Below, piece after piece: positions 11,997 through 23,070 of a DNA stretch of 64,000 nt. This DNA is from Cristatella mucedo (lineage: Eukaryota; Bryozoa; Phylactolaemata; Cristatellidae). Numbering within the stretch: position 1 is the stretch's first letter; each line of letters begins with the position of its first letter. The stretch lies in the NCBI GenBank assembly GCA_009760855.2, contig WPIO01000001.1, positions 13,831,001 to 13,895,000 of the forward strand, in the 5' to 3' direction. Position numbers and translations under genes: made by a program. The notes beneath the pieces were generated by a model. The model did no database searches. It saw only the letters and a program-made list of their open reading frames with translations, and had not been told where the DNA came from.

Positions 11997-13292
11997 TCAC
12001 AAGGACCCACTAAATGCTGTCCTAAATAGGTATGTTTTTAAGTTTCTTTTAAATGTGGTCAGGTCAGGGGATGTTCTGATGCAGGTCGGGAGGGAGTTCC
12101 AGGCTGTGGGAGCATACGAGCTAAATGCACGGTCTCCAAAGGATTTAAGGTTTGTACGAGGTATTTCTAGACTGTTGGATTCCGAAAAGCGAGTGGTACG
12201 ATGCTTTGCCTGATGGGGTAGTATCTCTGAAAGATAGGCTGGAGCCATAGAATGAAGAGACCTAAAAGTGAGCGACAAAACCTTGAAGTCAATCCGTTGC
12301 TTGACTGGTAACCAGTGCAGGTCGGCGAGAAGTGGAGTAATGTGGCAACTGCGACGCTCACGACAGACAAGCCTAGCTGCAGAGTTTTGCACCAGCTGCA
12401 ATCGCCTGATCGCACATGCTGGTAGGCCAGTAAGCAGTGAGTTGCAGAAGTCGAGACGAGATGTCACGAATGCATGGACCAACTTGGACGTGGTATCTTT
12501 ATCTAAACAAGCCCTAATTTTAGCAATGTTATGAAGCTGAAAATAGGCTGATTTGACTGTGGAGCTGATGTGGTCGTCTAACGAGAGGTCGCTTTGGAAT
12601 ATGACACCTAGATTTCGAGCTGATGCAACTGGAGATATGCTGGCAGAGCCAATTTTGAAAGTCAGCCTTTCCAATTTCTGAATAACACTAGGTTTGCCCA
12701 TAACTAGTAAGTTAGTTTTATCATCGTTTAGTTTTAGAAAATTTGCTGCCATCCATGATCGGATGTCATCAATGCATGCAGCAAGTGAGTTGAGAGAATT
12801 TGAGGTGCTCGAAGGCTGGGAGGGATCAAAGCAAAGGTACAACTGAGTGTCATCCGCATAGATGTGAAAGCCTAGATTGTGCTTGGCAATCACATCAGCG
12901 AGAGGGAGAGTATAAACCGTGAAAAGAACCGGACCTAGCACTGAGCCCTGAGGTACCCCATATTTTAGAGGTACTTCAGATGATCTTTGTCCATTCACGT
13001 CAACACTCTGGAGTCTCCCACTGAGATAGGACCTGAACCACTGCAGAGCAGTGCCAGTGATGCCCAGGCGAGATGAGAGGCGCTCTAGAAGTACTTTGTG
13101 ATCGATGGTATCAAAAGCTGCCGAAAGATCAAGCAAAACAAGCAGAGACACTCTACCCATGTCTGCATTCCTAAGTAGGTCGTTGTATACCCGAAGCAAT
13201 GCTGACTCTGTGGAGTGATTAGCTCTAAAGCCAGACTGGAACTTACTAGCAAGGTGTGAGGTTTCGATATACGAGTTCAGCTGGTCTGCCAC
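11997..13292 (-). pseudogene. LINE-A reverse transcriptase ORF (431 codons), downstream of a frameshift
   Basis: This is the second half of the LINE polyprotein, in another frame from the endonuclease part. It begins MADQLNSYIETSHLASKFQSG. It carries RT motif A ([15 protein letters not shown]), [14 protein letters not shown], motif B (GVPQGSVLGPVLF), motif C (YADDTQLYL), DKTNLLVMG, and the CR1/L2-typical C-terminus ([20 protein letters not shown] and [15 protein letters not shown]). It ends naturally at FSGSL followed by a stop, then the 3' UTR. The catalytic aspartates are intact. The methionine is internal; the natural product would be the fusion with the upstream frame. Confidence 0.9.
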
Positions 13293-13348
13293 GACCCGTT
13301 CCAGTGTCTTTGATAGGAATGGTAGAAGGGAGACTGGGCGGTAGTTGC

Positions 13349-15025
13349 TTAAGTTCTCTCTTGGTCTAGTGTAGCTTTCTTGAGAAGTGGCCTGACTACA
13401 GCTTTTTTGAAAGGTGCTGGGACCTGACCTGAGGCTAATGACATATTAATGATGTTGGTTATGCATGGCAGCAGCAGATCAATGCAACGTAGGAGCAGGA
13501 CAGTGGGAATAGGGTCCAGTGAACTTGTTGTCTTCTTTGATTGAGATACGAGCTTTAGGACTACCTCACTGGTGACCTGTTTAAATGCAGACATTGAGGC
13601 GCAGCCAGGAACCGAGGAACAGCATTCTAGTGGGAAGGTTGTCATCGCAGGGATGGATTCCCTGATTTTGTCTATCTTCTGCACAAAGAATCGAGAGAAG
13701 CGATCGGCTAGATCATCACAAGGATCATCTGGTAAGGAGCTAACCTGGGAACGGTTGAGGAGATGGTTTATTGTCGACATCAGCATTTTTGGATTGTGCA
13801 TCTGTGATTCAACAATGTTTCTATAGAAGCTAGACTTAGCCTTTGCTAGGATCGATTGGTACGACCTACAGTAGTCTTCATATGCCTGTCGATGGACAGT
13901 TAGTCCGGATCGTTTGTATGCCTTTTCAAGCTTTCGTTTAGTAGACTTGGCTAGTTTAATGTCTGTGGTAAACCATAGGCCGTCTGGGCGGGGGCGCACA
14001 GTGCGCTTTGTCAAAGGTGCAAACTCGTCGAGCGTGTCAGCTAGTGTCGTGTTGTAGCAATCTACCAGTGATGACAGATCGGAGGGAGGACTGAGCAGCA
14101 AAGGTGAAGCAGATATGCTCGCACGGGCAGCATCGATGTCAAGGGTCTTGAGGTTTCGCGATTCACAGGTTATTTTAGAGGAGAATGTGGGCACACACTG
14201 TAGATTGAATGAGATCTGCATGTGGTCAGATAAGCAGGATTTGGTGATAACTGGTGATGACAAAGTGCAGTTATATGAGAAAATTTGGTCGAGTGTGTGA
14301 CCCTTGATGTGGGTAGGGCCATGCACATGAGCCACAAGAGATAATGAGTCTGTCAATGTACGAAATTCGGTGCTGAAAGCGTCAGATAAGTTATCAAAGT
14401 GAACGTTGAAATCACCCATAACGAGGAAGGATCGATTTCTTGCACACAGAATCGAAATGAGATCGGAGAAATCTGAGATAAAGGAGGATTTGGTACCTGG
14501 TGGGCGATAGACTACTGCCACTATCGGTAGCTTGTTTTCGGGTGAGACCAGGACAATTGATTCAAAAGACTGCTTCGAGGGTACCGCAAATGGCTTGAAG
14601 TTGAATTTCGAGCGCACGACAATAGCAACTCCACCTCCGGTTTTGATTGATCTAAGGGTGTGAAAGAACGTGAAACCAGATGGAGTAGCGTCTTTAATTG
14701 TCGGGCAGTTTATCGATTTCAGCCAAGTTTCAGTTAGGGCGAGCAGGTCGATACCATTTTCAGAAATAAGGTCGTTTATTACTAGAGGTTTATTGCACAT
14801 TGAGCGAGGATTCCAAAGGCAAGCGTTAAGTCTGGCCGATTGGGTTACAACAGGCCTGATGACCACTAAGTTTGAGAGATTTACAGTGACGCATGCGGGG
14901 GAGCGTGCTAAGCGGTTCGAGACAATGCTAGGAATACCAAACGAGCAGCGTCTAAGCTGGCGGTTCCGGCCACCGCGGCGGCTACGGGGTGCTTTCCTTT
15001 TGTTAATGAATGAATATGGCTGCAA
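13349..15025 (-). pseudogene. LINE-A endonuclease and N-terminal RT ORF (558 codons), ends at a frameshift
   Basis: The product would nick target DNA to start target-primed reverse transcription. After a basic N-terminus of about 70 residues come the AP-endonuclease motifs: LNACLWNPRSMCNK, LLALTETWLKS, GGGVAIVVRS, VVYRPPG, VMGDFNVHFD and LSDHMQI. A linker and the start of RT (VVRPLLKKATLDQE) follow. The frame stops two codons later, where copy 3 continues with NLSNYRPVSLLP. The cause is a 2-nt GA gain in a GAGAGA run. The methionine start is the most upstream in frame; similarity to copy 4 begins close to it. Confidence 0.9.
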
Positions 15026-15044
15026 GACTAGTCTTTAAGTTCCA

Positions 15045-16200
15045 GAGGTTTGAGCACGTGTCTCCTTTGTTAAAAGAGCAAGGATGGATGCCGGTTGAGC
15101 AACGGATACAGAGCATATAGAAGAGAGATATAGCAAACAAAATGGCCACATTGCCCGTGAAATTCTTATCTAACAAGCTCAAATTATTGCAACGTTTTTG
15201 AGCTGAAAATCGACAGACATGAATGAGGAGCCGATGTAACCATTCGATACCAAAAAACGCTTTGCTAGTGCTTCTTTCAAAAAAGTAACCTATATAGAAT
15301 GGTGACATAAACTATATTGATAGTTGCACAAATGAACGCAGCATGTTAATAGGTTCGCCGCGGCTCCAATTTTTTTCAATTACAATGCTAACGACACTTC
15401 ACCGGAATTCAGAGAGCAGATCTTTACCCCAATGATCGGAAGTCAACGGTTGCTAGCGAGTTAGCTTTCCTTTCATTTATTTCACGGTTTCATTCTCTTT
15501 TCTCGCTTTTCGTGGCATGATTCGCTGCATTTTTTCTTGCTATGTTGGCTACGACAGCTAAAGCGTTCTACGGCTGCTTCTTCACTATTAGCACCATACT
15601 GGCTTTGCCATATCAGTTAGAATATGCAGCTTATGGTTGAGTGACTGAACCGTGTCACTGCATGAATGCAAATCCAGTGTACGGGACCACTTTTTGACGT
15701 CCGTGTATATTCTGGACAGAAATTAAAAGCAAGTTCAGAAGCTTCTTATTCTAGTGGCAGAGCAGGTCAAGCTACGAACTGCTGAAATGTGGACAATTAA
15801 GAGAAATAAATCCGCTGGTTCAACCTGATGAGTGAACGAAACGGAAGGAAATGCAATACCCATGAATACATGCTGTACAAACTGTCTTCATTCTCTTCCA
15901 GCTTCACGGATTGCTTTATTAGTAGAGCTATTATAAAAGTGATTCTATTAGTCAGACCACAAAGATAAGCCAAGCAAGCTATTCGTGTGATACTTAGTCT
16001 ACATGATGTTTGGATTTTTATAGTACAAATCATATTTCAACTCAAGTTAAATTCAGTGACTACAGTTTTCTTACAGAATATGCTTTCGTTAATGACTGTT
16101 TCTCTCTGTAGCATGGGAAACTACCTCTGGTCTTTCTTTGGTACGCAATCGAGCTATCGGCTACTATATCCAGCTATCGACCACTGACTTCGCGGTTGGA
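15045..16200. other. No feature recognised
   Basis: Short open frames on both strands lack domains. Part of 15045-15310 may be 5' UTR of LINE-A copy 2, but no second copy confirms it. Confidence 0.5.
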
Positions 16201-16204
16201 CCTC

Positions 16205-16292
16205 CAGATTTCAAAGTGCTTCCTTTACAGCATAAGTAAAGTGCCAAAAAAGAGATCAAGGTCTCAGAGGGCATTATGCAAGTTTAATATTT
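16205..16292 (+). mobile_element. LINE 3' end fragment, tail-to-tail with the next copy
   Basis: AAAGTGCCAAAAAAGAGATC followed by AAGGTCTCAGAGGGCATTATGCAAG and an AT-rich tail is the LINE 3' hairpin on the plus strand. Its tail meets the tail of the minus-strand LINE-A copy that starts at 16296. Confidence 0.65.
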
Positions 16293-16295
16293 GTA

Positions 16296-17540
16296 ATTAT
16301 AATAATAAGCTTAAAGATAGCACCCTCGGAGAACTCAATTTTTTCTAGGCACTTAATACATTTTCTGCAAACAAAGCATTATCAAATGGTTAGCGGTAGA
16401 AAGCTTAATAGCCAGCTGGCACAACATGGTTAGGGGTGACATGCTCACGGTCAGCATGCAAGTATGGTCAATAGCAGCATGCACAGTGTTAGCACGCATA
16501 ACCACATACAGGTATAATCACAGGGACTGACTCAATGCTGTGATAAATAGATGCGTTTTTAGTTTCTTTTTAAATGTAGTAAAGTCAGGAGATGTCGTGA
16601 CACAAATCGGATGTGAATTCCAGGCTTTGGAAGCATACTAACTAAACGCACCTTCTCCAAAAAATTTAGGGTTTTACAAGGTATAGGTAAAAAATTAGAT
16701 TCCAAAAAGTGGGTTGTACTATGCTTAGCCTGGTGGGGAAGTAGATTTGATAGGTAGGCTGGAGCCAAATAATGAAGGAATCTATAAGTGAGTGACAAAA
16801 CCTTGAAGTCGATGAGTTGCTTGACTGATAGTCAATCCAGGTTGGCGAGAAATGGAGTGATGTGGCAACTGCGACGCTCACGACAGACAAGCCTAGCTTC
16901 AGAGTTTTGCACCAGCTGTAAGAGCCTGAGTGGACAGAGGCTTGTAGACCAGCAAGCAGTGACTTACAGAAGTCAGGAAGGGATGTCACAAATACATGGA
17001 CCAACTTAGATGCGTTATCCCTATCTAAACAAGCCCGAATTTTAGCAATGCTGTGTAGCTAAATGTAGGCAGACTTGACTGTGGAGCTGATGTGGTCGTC
17101 TAACGAAAGGTCACTTTGGAACATGACACCCAGATTTCGTGCAGATTCAACAGAGGTATCCTGGTAGAGCCGATTTCGTACGTTAGCCTTTCCAATTTCT
17201 GAATCACATTTGGTTTGCCCATAACTAGTAAGTTAGTTGTATCATCATTTAATTAAAGAAAATTTGCTGCCATCCATGTGCGGATGTCATCAATACATGC
17301 AGCAAGTGAGTTGAGAAAATTCAAGGTGCTCGAAGGCTGGGAGAGATCAAAGCAAAGATATAACTGAGTGTCGTCCGCATAGAAGTGAAAGCCTAGATTG
17401 TGCTTGGCAAAGATAGGATCTGAACCATTGCAGAGCAGTGCCAGTGATGACCAGGCGAGATGAGAGGCGCTCAAAAAGGACTTGGTAATCGATAGTATCA
17501 AAAGCTGCTGAAAGGCCGAGCAAAATAAGCAGAGATGCTC
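16296..17540 (-). mobile_element. LINE-A copy, 5'-truncated and degenerate
   Basis: The minus strand reads 3' tail, hairpin, 3' UTR, the C-terminal domain (16559-17004), and RT pieces with YADDTQLYL (17253-17501) and [17 protein letters not shown] (about 17460-17540). Relative to 11757-15040, about 130 bp are deleted at 17409. This removes motif B (PQGS) between YADD and motif A, so the copy is dead. The 5' end stops after [11 protein letters not shown]. Confidence 0.88.
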
Positions 17541-17544
17541 GATA

Positions 17545-18105
17545 TGGATTTATGTACCAGAATAGTGTTGTCGTGCACTTATCCAAGAACGCGGTATGTT
17601 CTGCAGCTTTGCACTAGCAACCATGCTGTATCTAGGTAACGTTCGGCCAGCATTTAGATGAAGATGATGGAGTTGTTTGTCTAATGGTCCCGGAAAGCAT
17701 GGCTTTTATAAGAAAGAGCGCTTGCCGAGTAAAATTAAATGTATTCACTGTTCTGAGCCACCGACTCCAGTGTTGTGTCTGGGTACATTGTCTTTTGCAT
17801 TGCAGGACTTACCAGTTCTTTGCCAGGTTGATTGTGGCAAGTGGAGCAGTGTAAGAGTTCAAATTGCATTAAAGAGTGAACTCTGAAGCTGCAGTAAGAA
17901 TCCAGGGTTAGCTACTAAAGTAAGTTCATACATAAAAATGTCCGACAGCAAAGAAAAAAGTTTGGAAAGTACCAAAACAATGCAAAAGCCGAAGCAGTCT
18001 AGGGTTAATGAAAGGTTGTGTGTGAACTCTCTCGTGCTTTTACAACCATTCCTCTCTTCTTTAGACAGGCTCAAAAAGTATCTGACCGGCTGCTTCTCTG
18101 TTTGA
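17545..18105. other. Unassigned sequence between two LINE copies
   Basis: I see no domain or repeat match. It separates a minus-strand and a plus-strand LINE-A copy and ends in TTCA tetranucleotides (about 18105-18123). Confidence 0.45.
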
Positions 18106-19253
18106 TTCATTCATTCATTCATTATGCACGAGCTCTCAAAAAAGCTGTAGTCAGGCCTCTCCTCAAGAAAGCAGCACTAGACCAAGAGAACTTGAGCAAC
18201 TACCGCCCAGTCTCCCTTCTACCATTTCTATCAAAGACACTGGAACGGGTCGTGGCAGACCAGCTAAACTCAAATATCGAAACCTCACACCTTGCTAGTA
18301 AGTTCCAGTCTGGCTTTAGAGCTAATCACTCCACAGAGTCAGCATTACTTAGGGTATACAACGACCTACTAAGGAATGCAGACATGGGTAGAGTGTCTCT
18401 GCTTGTTTGGCTCGATCTTTCGGCAGCTTTCGACACCATCGATCACAAAGTTCTTCTAGAGCGCCTCTCATCTCGCCTGGGCATCACTGGCACTGCTCTG
18501 CAGTGGTTCAGGTCCTATCTCAGTGGGAGACTCCAGAGTATTGACGTGAATGGACAAAGATCAGCCGAGGTACCTCTGAAATATGGGGTACCTCAGGGCT
18601 CAGTGCTAGGTCCGGTTCTTTTCACGGTTTATACTCTGCCTCTTGCTGATGTGATTGCCAAGCACAATCTAGGCTTTCACATCTATGCGGATGACACTCA
18701 GTTGTACCTTTGCTTTGATCCCTCCCAGCCTTTGAGCACCTCAAATTCTCTAAACTCACTAGCTGCATGCATTGATGACATCCGCACATGGATGGCAGCA
18801 AATTTTCTAAAACTTAACGATGACAAAACTAACTTACTAGTTATGGGCAAACCCAGTGTGATCCAGAGATTGGAAAGGCTGACTCTCAAAATTGGCTCTG
18901 CCAGCATATCTCCAGTTGAATCAGCTCAAAATCTAGGTGTCATATTCCAAAGCGACCTCTCGTTAGACGACCATATCAGCTCCACAGTCAAATCCGACTA
19001 TTTTCAGCTTCATAACATTGATAAAATTTGGGCTTGTTTAGATAAAGATACCACGTCCAAGTTGGTCCATGCATTCGTGACATCCGTCTCGACTTCTGCA
19101 ACTCACTGCTTACTGGCCTACCAGCATGTGCGATCAGGCGATTGCAGCTGGTGCAAAACTCTGAAGCTAGGCTTGTCTGTCGCGACGGCGCAGTTGCCAC
19201 ATCACACCACTTCTCGCCGACCTGCACTGGCTACCAGTCAAGCAACGGATTGA
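18018..19253 (+). pseudogene. LINE-A RT ORF (411 codons), frameshifted at the C-terminus
   Basis: It contains NYRPVSLLPFLSKTLERVV, FQSGFRANHSTESALL, motif A ([12 protein letters not shown]), motif B (GVPQGSVLGPVLF), motif C (YADD) and DKTNLLVMG. From about 19085 the frame is wrong and the peptide becomes unrelated. The correct frame resumes at 19264-19545 ([16 protein letters not shown] to FSGSV, stop). The first 37 or so codons precede the LINE and are not part of it. Confidence 0.88.
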
Positions 19254-19787
19254 CTTCAAGGTTTTGTCGCTCACTTTTAGGTCTCTTCATTCTATGGCTC
19301 CAGCCTATCTTTCAGATATATTACCCCATCAGGCCAAGCATCGTACCACCTACTTTTCGGAATCCAACAGTCTAGAAATACCTTATACAAACCTTAAATT
19401 CTTTAGAGACCGTGCATTTAGTTCATATGCTCCCAAAGCCTGGAACTCCCTCCCGACCTGCGTCAGAACATCCCCTGACCTGACCACATTTAAAAGGAAC
19501 CTAAAAGCACACCTATTTAGGATAGCATTTAGTGGGTCCGTGTGATTCGTCCTTGATGTGCTTATGCGTGCTGACACTGTGCATGCTGCCCCTAACCACA
19601 TTTGCATGCTGACCCTGTGCATGTCACCCCTAACCATATTATTCATTTCGTTTGTTTTTTCAAGCATGATTTTACTTACCATTCAATTGCATTTCACTTT
19701 ACAGCAAATGTAAAACGCCTAGAGAGAGATTAAGTTCTCAGAGGCGCTTAATCAAGTGAATTAATATTATTATTATTATTATTATTT
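18130..19787 (+). mobile_element. LINE-A copy 3, 5'-truncated, complete RT half and 3' tail
   Basis: Similarity starts at about 18130 (CTCAAAAAAGCTGTAGTCAGG). It runs through the whole RT, C-terminal domain, 3' UTR and hairpin to a (TTA)n tail at 19763-19787. This is the normal form of a 5'-truncated target-primed insertion. The RT frame is intact across the site where copy 2 has its frameshift, which lets the original join be inferred. A small deletion near 19085 shifts the frame before the C-terminal domain. Confidence 0.92.
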
Positions 19788-21300
19788 ATAGAGGCTAGAC
19801 TTGGCCTTTACTAGAATCGATTGGTACGACCTACAGTAGTCCTCGCATGCCTGTCGATGGACAGTCAGTCCTGATCTTTTGTATGCTTTTTCAAGCTTGC
19901 GTTTAGTAGACCTAGCTAGTTTAATGTCTGTGGTAAACCATAAACTGTCTGAGCAAGGGCGAACAGTGCACTTAGTCAGAGGTGCAAATTCGTCGAGCAT
20001 GTCAGCTAGTGTCGTGTTGTAGCAATCTACCAATAAGAATAGGTCGGAAGAGGGACTGAGCAGTAGAGGCAAAGCAGATATTCTCGCACGGACAGCATCA
20101 ATGTCAAGGGTCTGGAGGTTTCGTGATTCACAGGTGATTTTAGAGGAGGAGGATGCGGGCATACACTGTAGATTGAATGAGATCTGCATATGGTCAGATA
20201 AGCAGGATTTGGTAATAAGTGGTTATGACAAAGTGCAGTTGTATCAGAAAATCTGGTCGAGTGTGTGACCCTTAATGTGAGTAGTACGCACAAGAGCCAC
20301 AAGAGATCATGAGTCAGTCAATGCACGAAATTCAGTGCTGAAGGCGTCAGATAAGTTATAAAAGTTAACGTTGAAATTACCCATAGCGAAGAAGGATCGA
20401 TTTCTTGCACGAAGAATTGAATTGAGATCGGAGAAATCTGAGATAAAGGAGGATTTGGTACCTGGTGGGTGATAGACTACTGCCACTATCGGTAGCTTGT
20501 TTTCGGGTGAGATAAAGACAATCGATTCAAAAGACTGCCTCGAGGGTACTGCAAATGGCTTGAAGTGAATTTCGAGCGCACGATAACAGCAATTCCACCT
20601 CAGTTTTGATTGATCTAGGGGTGTGAAAGAATGAGAAACCAGTCACGGTAGCGTCTTTAATTGTCGGGCAGTTTACCGATTGTAGCCACGTTTCAGTCAA
20701 GGTGAGCAGGTCGAGACCATTTTCAGAAATAAGGTCGCTATTTACTATTGCACTTTGAGCGAGGATTCCAAAGGCAAGCATTAAGTTGGGCCACCGGAGT
20801 TATAATAGGCTTGGTGACCACCAAGTTAGAGAGATTTCCAGTGACGCATGTGGGGGAGCGTGCTGAGCGGTTCGAGACAATGCTAATACCAAATGAGTAT
20901 ACAAAATGAGCTGGTTCTCAGCTTGCAGTTCTCGCCAAACGAGCGGCGTCTAAGCTGGCGGCTCCGTCGTGCTTTTCTTGTGTTAATGCAAATTACACGA
21001 ATCTTAGCAACAGCAATAAAATCAAGGAATGCATTTGACAGTAGGCATGATGACCTTTAATTTAGAGATCCATAGTAGCGCTTGAGGGAGAACGGGCTGA
21101 GCGGTGCGAGACAATGCCAGGAATACCAAACGAGCGTGTACTCAGCTCGCAGCTCCAGGCAAACAAGCTGTGTCGCAGCTCGAAGCCCGGCCCCGCATCG
21201 GCTCCGCCTAGCTTTTCTTTTGTTAATGCATAATTCACAGATCTTAGCCACAGCAATAATATCTGGGGATGCATTTGAACTACGATAACGAAGCTATAAT
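19788..21300 (-). mobile_element. LINE-A copy 4, endonuclease half with tandem 5' units
   Basis: On the minus strand, 19790-20780 encode endonuclease remnants: LTLTETWLQSVNCPTIKDA in 20527-20781, then LSDH/MQISFNLQC and the linker up to KAKSSLYK in 19782-20189. Frameshifts separate them. The RT half is absent: the sequence stops in the linker and meets the tail of copy 3. Upstream (20800-21300) the N-terminal/5' UTR region is present as repeated units. Confidence 0.88.
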
Positions 21301-21310
21301 AGGTAAGCAC
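20800..21310 (-). repeat. Tandem 5' units of LINE-A (about 238 bp and 255 bp, plus the start of a third)
   Basis: Two head-to-tail units, 20800-21037 and 21038-21292, share GAGCGGT.CGAGACAATGC, AATACCAAA.GAG, TTTTGTTAATG and CAGCAATAA.ATC in order. The start of a third follows at 21293 (GCTATAATAGGTAAGCACGATC). Copy 2 has only one unit. Tandem 5' units in LINEs can be promoter monomers, as in mouse L1; here that role is inferred only from position. Confidence 0.7.
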
Positions 21311-21720
21311 GATCATAACTAATATGCAGAGTAGGAGCCACCGGCATACATATCGCCGCCGCCGGCGAGGGAGACCCAGCAGCTCAAAGCGATAAGCCTT
21401 TAGATGTCCACAGACACGTAATTTCTTACGCGATACGGTCAAACAATAAGCAGATAAGCTTTAAACAGGTCTTAGCTGTGTTGGTTTCTGTATACGACGT
21501 TCGCAAGGACTTCGGTTTTCGGAAGAGAATTCTTCGACGGACAAGAAATGCTTGGATTGCTCGGTGTCGGGAGGCGATAATCTTCTTATTGTTATTATCA
21601 TTAATGTGATTATTCTGCGCACCTTTTTGGATCGAATTGGTCAATAGCTCGTTTAGGTGTGCGTTCCTAGCATTCACGTACAAAAGGGCAGTCCGGGGTC
21701 GGAGCGTGGGAGGGCTTATG
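21310..21720. other. No feature recognised
   Basis: Unremarkable sequence. A minus-strand frame at 21426-21683 shows no domain. Confidence 0.45.
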
Positions 21721-22620
21721 AGGTCAAGAGGTTAAGATGAGGGTGGCAGTCCACCCTGCCTTAGCTGCTGCTAATGTCTGGCTGACTCCGCCGGCCGTCA
21801 TGCTGACAGTAGTAACGACGGCTGGCGCCCTTTACACGTCTGCCAGCGACCGCTTGCTTTCAGTTTGTCCCGCAGGAGGCATCCTGCGCACCAGGCAGTC
21901 TTGGGACTGGACGCGCTGGCCTTAGGCCCGTCGGCCGGCCGGCATTGGGCGGTGCCCGTCGGCCGTCGCGGCTCCTCTTTTGAAACTGGAGCAGCATGTG
22001 GCGGCCGAGTGAATCGCTGCGCGGGCACACGGATGCCGTCGGCCGCCGCGAGAGCAAATTCGACTGCGGCAACGGCAGCGCTGTATAGCTTGAGTGAGTA
22101 CCGAAAGTGGGCAGCAGCAGAGTGCGTTCGCTCAATCTCATCTGCCGACAGCTGCGTCGTCCCGGGGACCCCCCAGCAGGAGGGCCACCCCCCCCCATGC
22201 CTGCCTCCCGACCGGTCGCCTACCGCGAAGCAGCCGCGACGCTCTCTCTGCATTCACCCGCGGTAACTCTATCGGCGATGCCGTCTCTCATTAGGTCTTT
22301 GTCTAGCGATCGGTTTTCTACGTCTGGCCGAGTCCTGCCCCACTTGCTCGTTCGACTTCAAATGCGAGCAAATGCAGGGTCTGGCTCGTGGCTGTCTGGA
22401 GAGGCGGTCGGCGCGGGCGCTGGAAATCGCTGAGGAGCACGGTCTCTATCTGCCGACTTCGCAGCCCTTGTGGGGGCACCATCGGCTCGTCTGCAGGTAG
22501 GATCGCCGACGATCGCTATTGAGTAGCAGCAGCAGCGGCGGCGGCGGCCACCAGCGCCTGCCAGCCAGTCTCGTGCGACCAGAGCCTCTCTGGGCGTCGC
22601 TGTACCGTTGCATCGAGTTT
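21720..22620. promoter_or_regulatory. CpG-rich island, possible promoter or first exon
   Basis: About 900 bp are strikingly rich in G, C and CpG, with GCGGCGGCGGCGGCC near 22535 and many GGCCG motifs, unlike the flanks. Frames are open on both strands (133 codons plus at 21865-22266; 151 codons minus at 21798-22253). That is expected at high GC, and no domain can be recognised in either. A promoter-associated island is plausible, but the direction of any gene is unknown. Confidence 0.35.
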
Positions 22621-22627
22621 CGCGGAG

Positions 22628-22765
22628 GAGAGGGATGGCCTATGGGAACTACGGTTTTGGTAACCGAGGTCGTGAGCTCGAACCCTATGGCAAATATGAA
22701 GGGCCTGGATAGGGATTAAGTTCTCGAAGGAAGCTCTACCAAGGAAATGTATATATTTATGTACA
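22628..22765 (+). mobile_element. SINE II copy a: tRNA-like head joined to a LINE 3' end
   Basis: The head has an A-box-like ATGGCCTATGGG and CCGAGGTCGTGAGCTCGAACCC, which nearly matches the anticodon-arm/B-box part of SINE I. It is followed by GGATAGGGATTAAGTTCTC, GGAAGCTCTACCAAGG and an AT-rich tail. These are the LINE hairpin arm and the end of LINE-A. The arrangement is that of a SINE that borrows the LINE end for mobilisation. Confidence 0.65.
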
Positions 22766-22845
22766 TTGAAGGTTTCTAACGTTATGGTTTCTCATCGCCG
22801 ATTTCCGAACGGTATCGGTTGCACTTTTTCCGGTCGTTTTTTGGA

Positions 22846-23070
22846 TTTTGCTGCTGCTGCGGCTGCAACAAAGCAGGGCTGATGGTGTCGGGTGTTTCAC
22901 GTGCCACAGCAGTGCTAGAGCAGCAAGCCTTATACAACATCAGTGCTTCGCAGGGTGATATGCAGGGTGGGAAAGGTCGGAGGCCGAGGGCCGAGGACGA
23001 GCCTGCCCAGCTGTCTGGCCAGTTAGTCAAACTCCTGTTTGGGTGGCTTCGACATCGACTAGCCAGATAA
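22846..23070 (+). CDS. Weak candidate exon, unknown protein
   Basis: A plus-strand frame after a TGCTGCTGCTGCGGCTG run reads a protein-like segment (MVSGVSRATAVLEQQALYN, then GGKGRRPRAEDEPAQLSGQL) to a stop at 23068-23070. Possible donor sites (CAG|GGTGAT) lie inside. It follows a CpG-rich block. The opposite strand is also open over much of it, so it may be chance. No family is recognised. Confidence 0.2.
   Translation, partial: FCCCCGCNKAGLMVSGVSRATAVLEQQALYNISASQGDMQGGKGRRPRAEDEPAQLSGQLVKLLFGWLRHRLAR

Larger units (their letters stand above)
11757..15040 (-). mobile_element. LINE-A copy 2, best preserved non-LTR retrotransposon
   Basis: On the minus strand it reads from an N-terminal basic segment through endonuclease, RT, C-terminal domain and a 230-bp 3' UTR to a hairpin and an (ATT)n-like tail (11757-11784). 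The single long reading frame is split by a 2-nt insertion near 13358. The domain order, an APE-type endonuclease followed by RT with YADD, places it in the CR1/L2 group of the Jockey superfamily. No ORF1 was found. The 5' limit is uncertain because similarity to copy 4 stops near 15010-15030. The 3' part is nearly identical to 26573-27312 and 49424-49858. Confidence 0.93.

Noticed and set aside
18018-18125. N-terminal extension of the 411-codon ORF
   Set aside because: The first 37 codons precede the LINE boundary and include TTCA repeats; this is chance read-through.
21798-22266. ORFs of 133 and 151 codons on opposite strands
   Set aside because: Both are expected in a CpG-rich block and neither shows a domain, so only the composition is reported.
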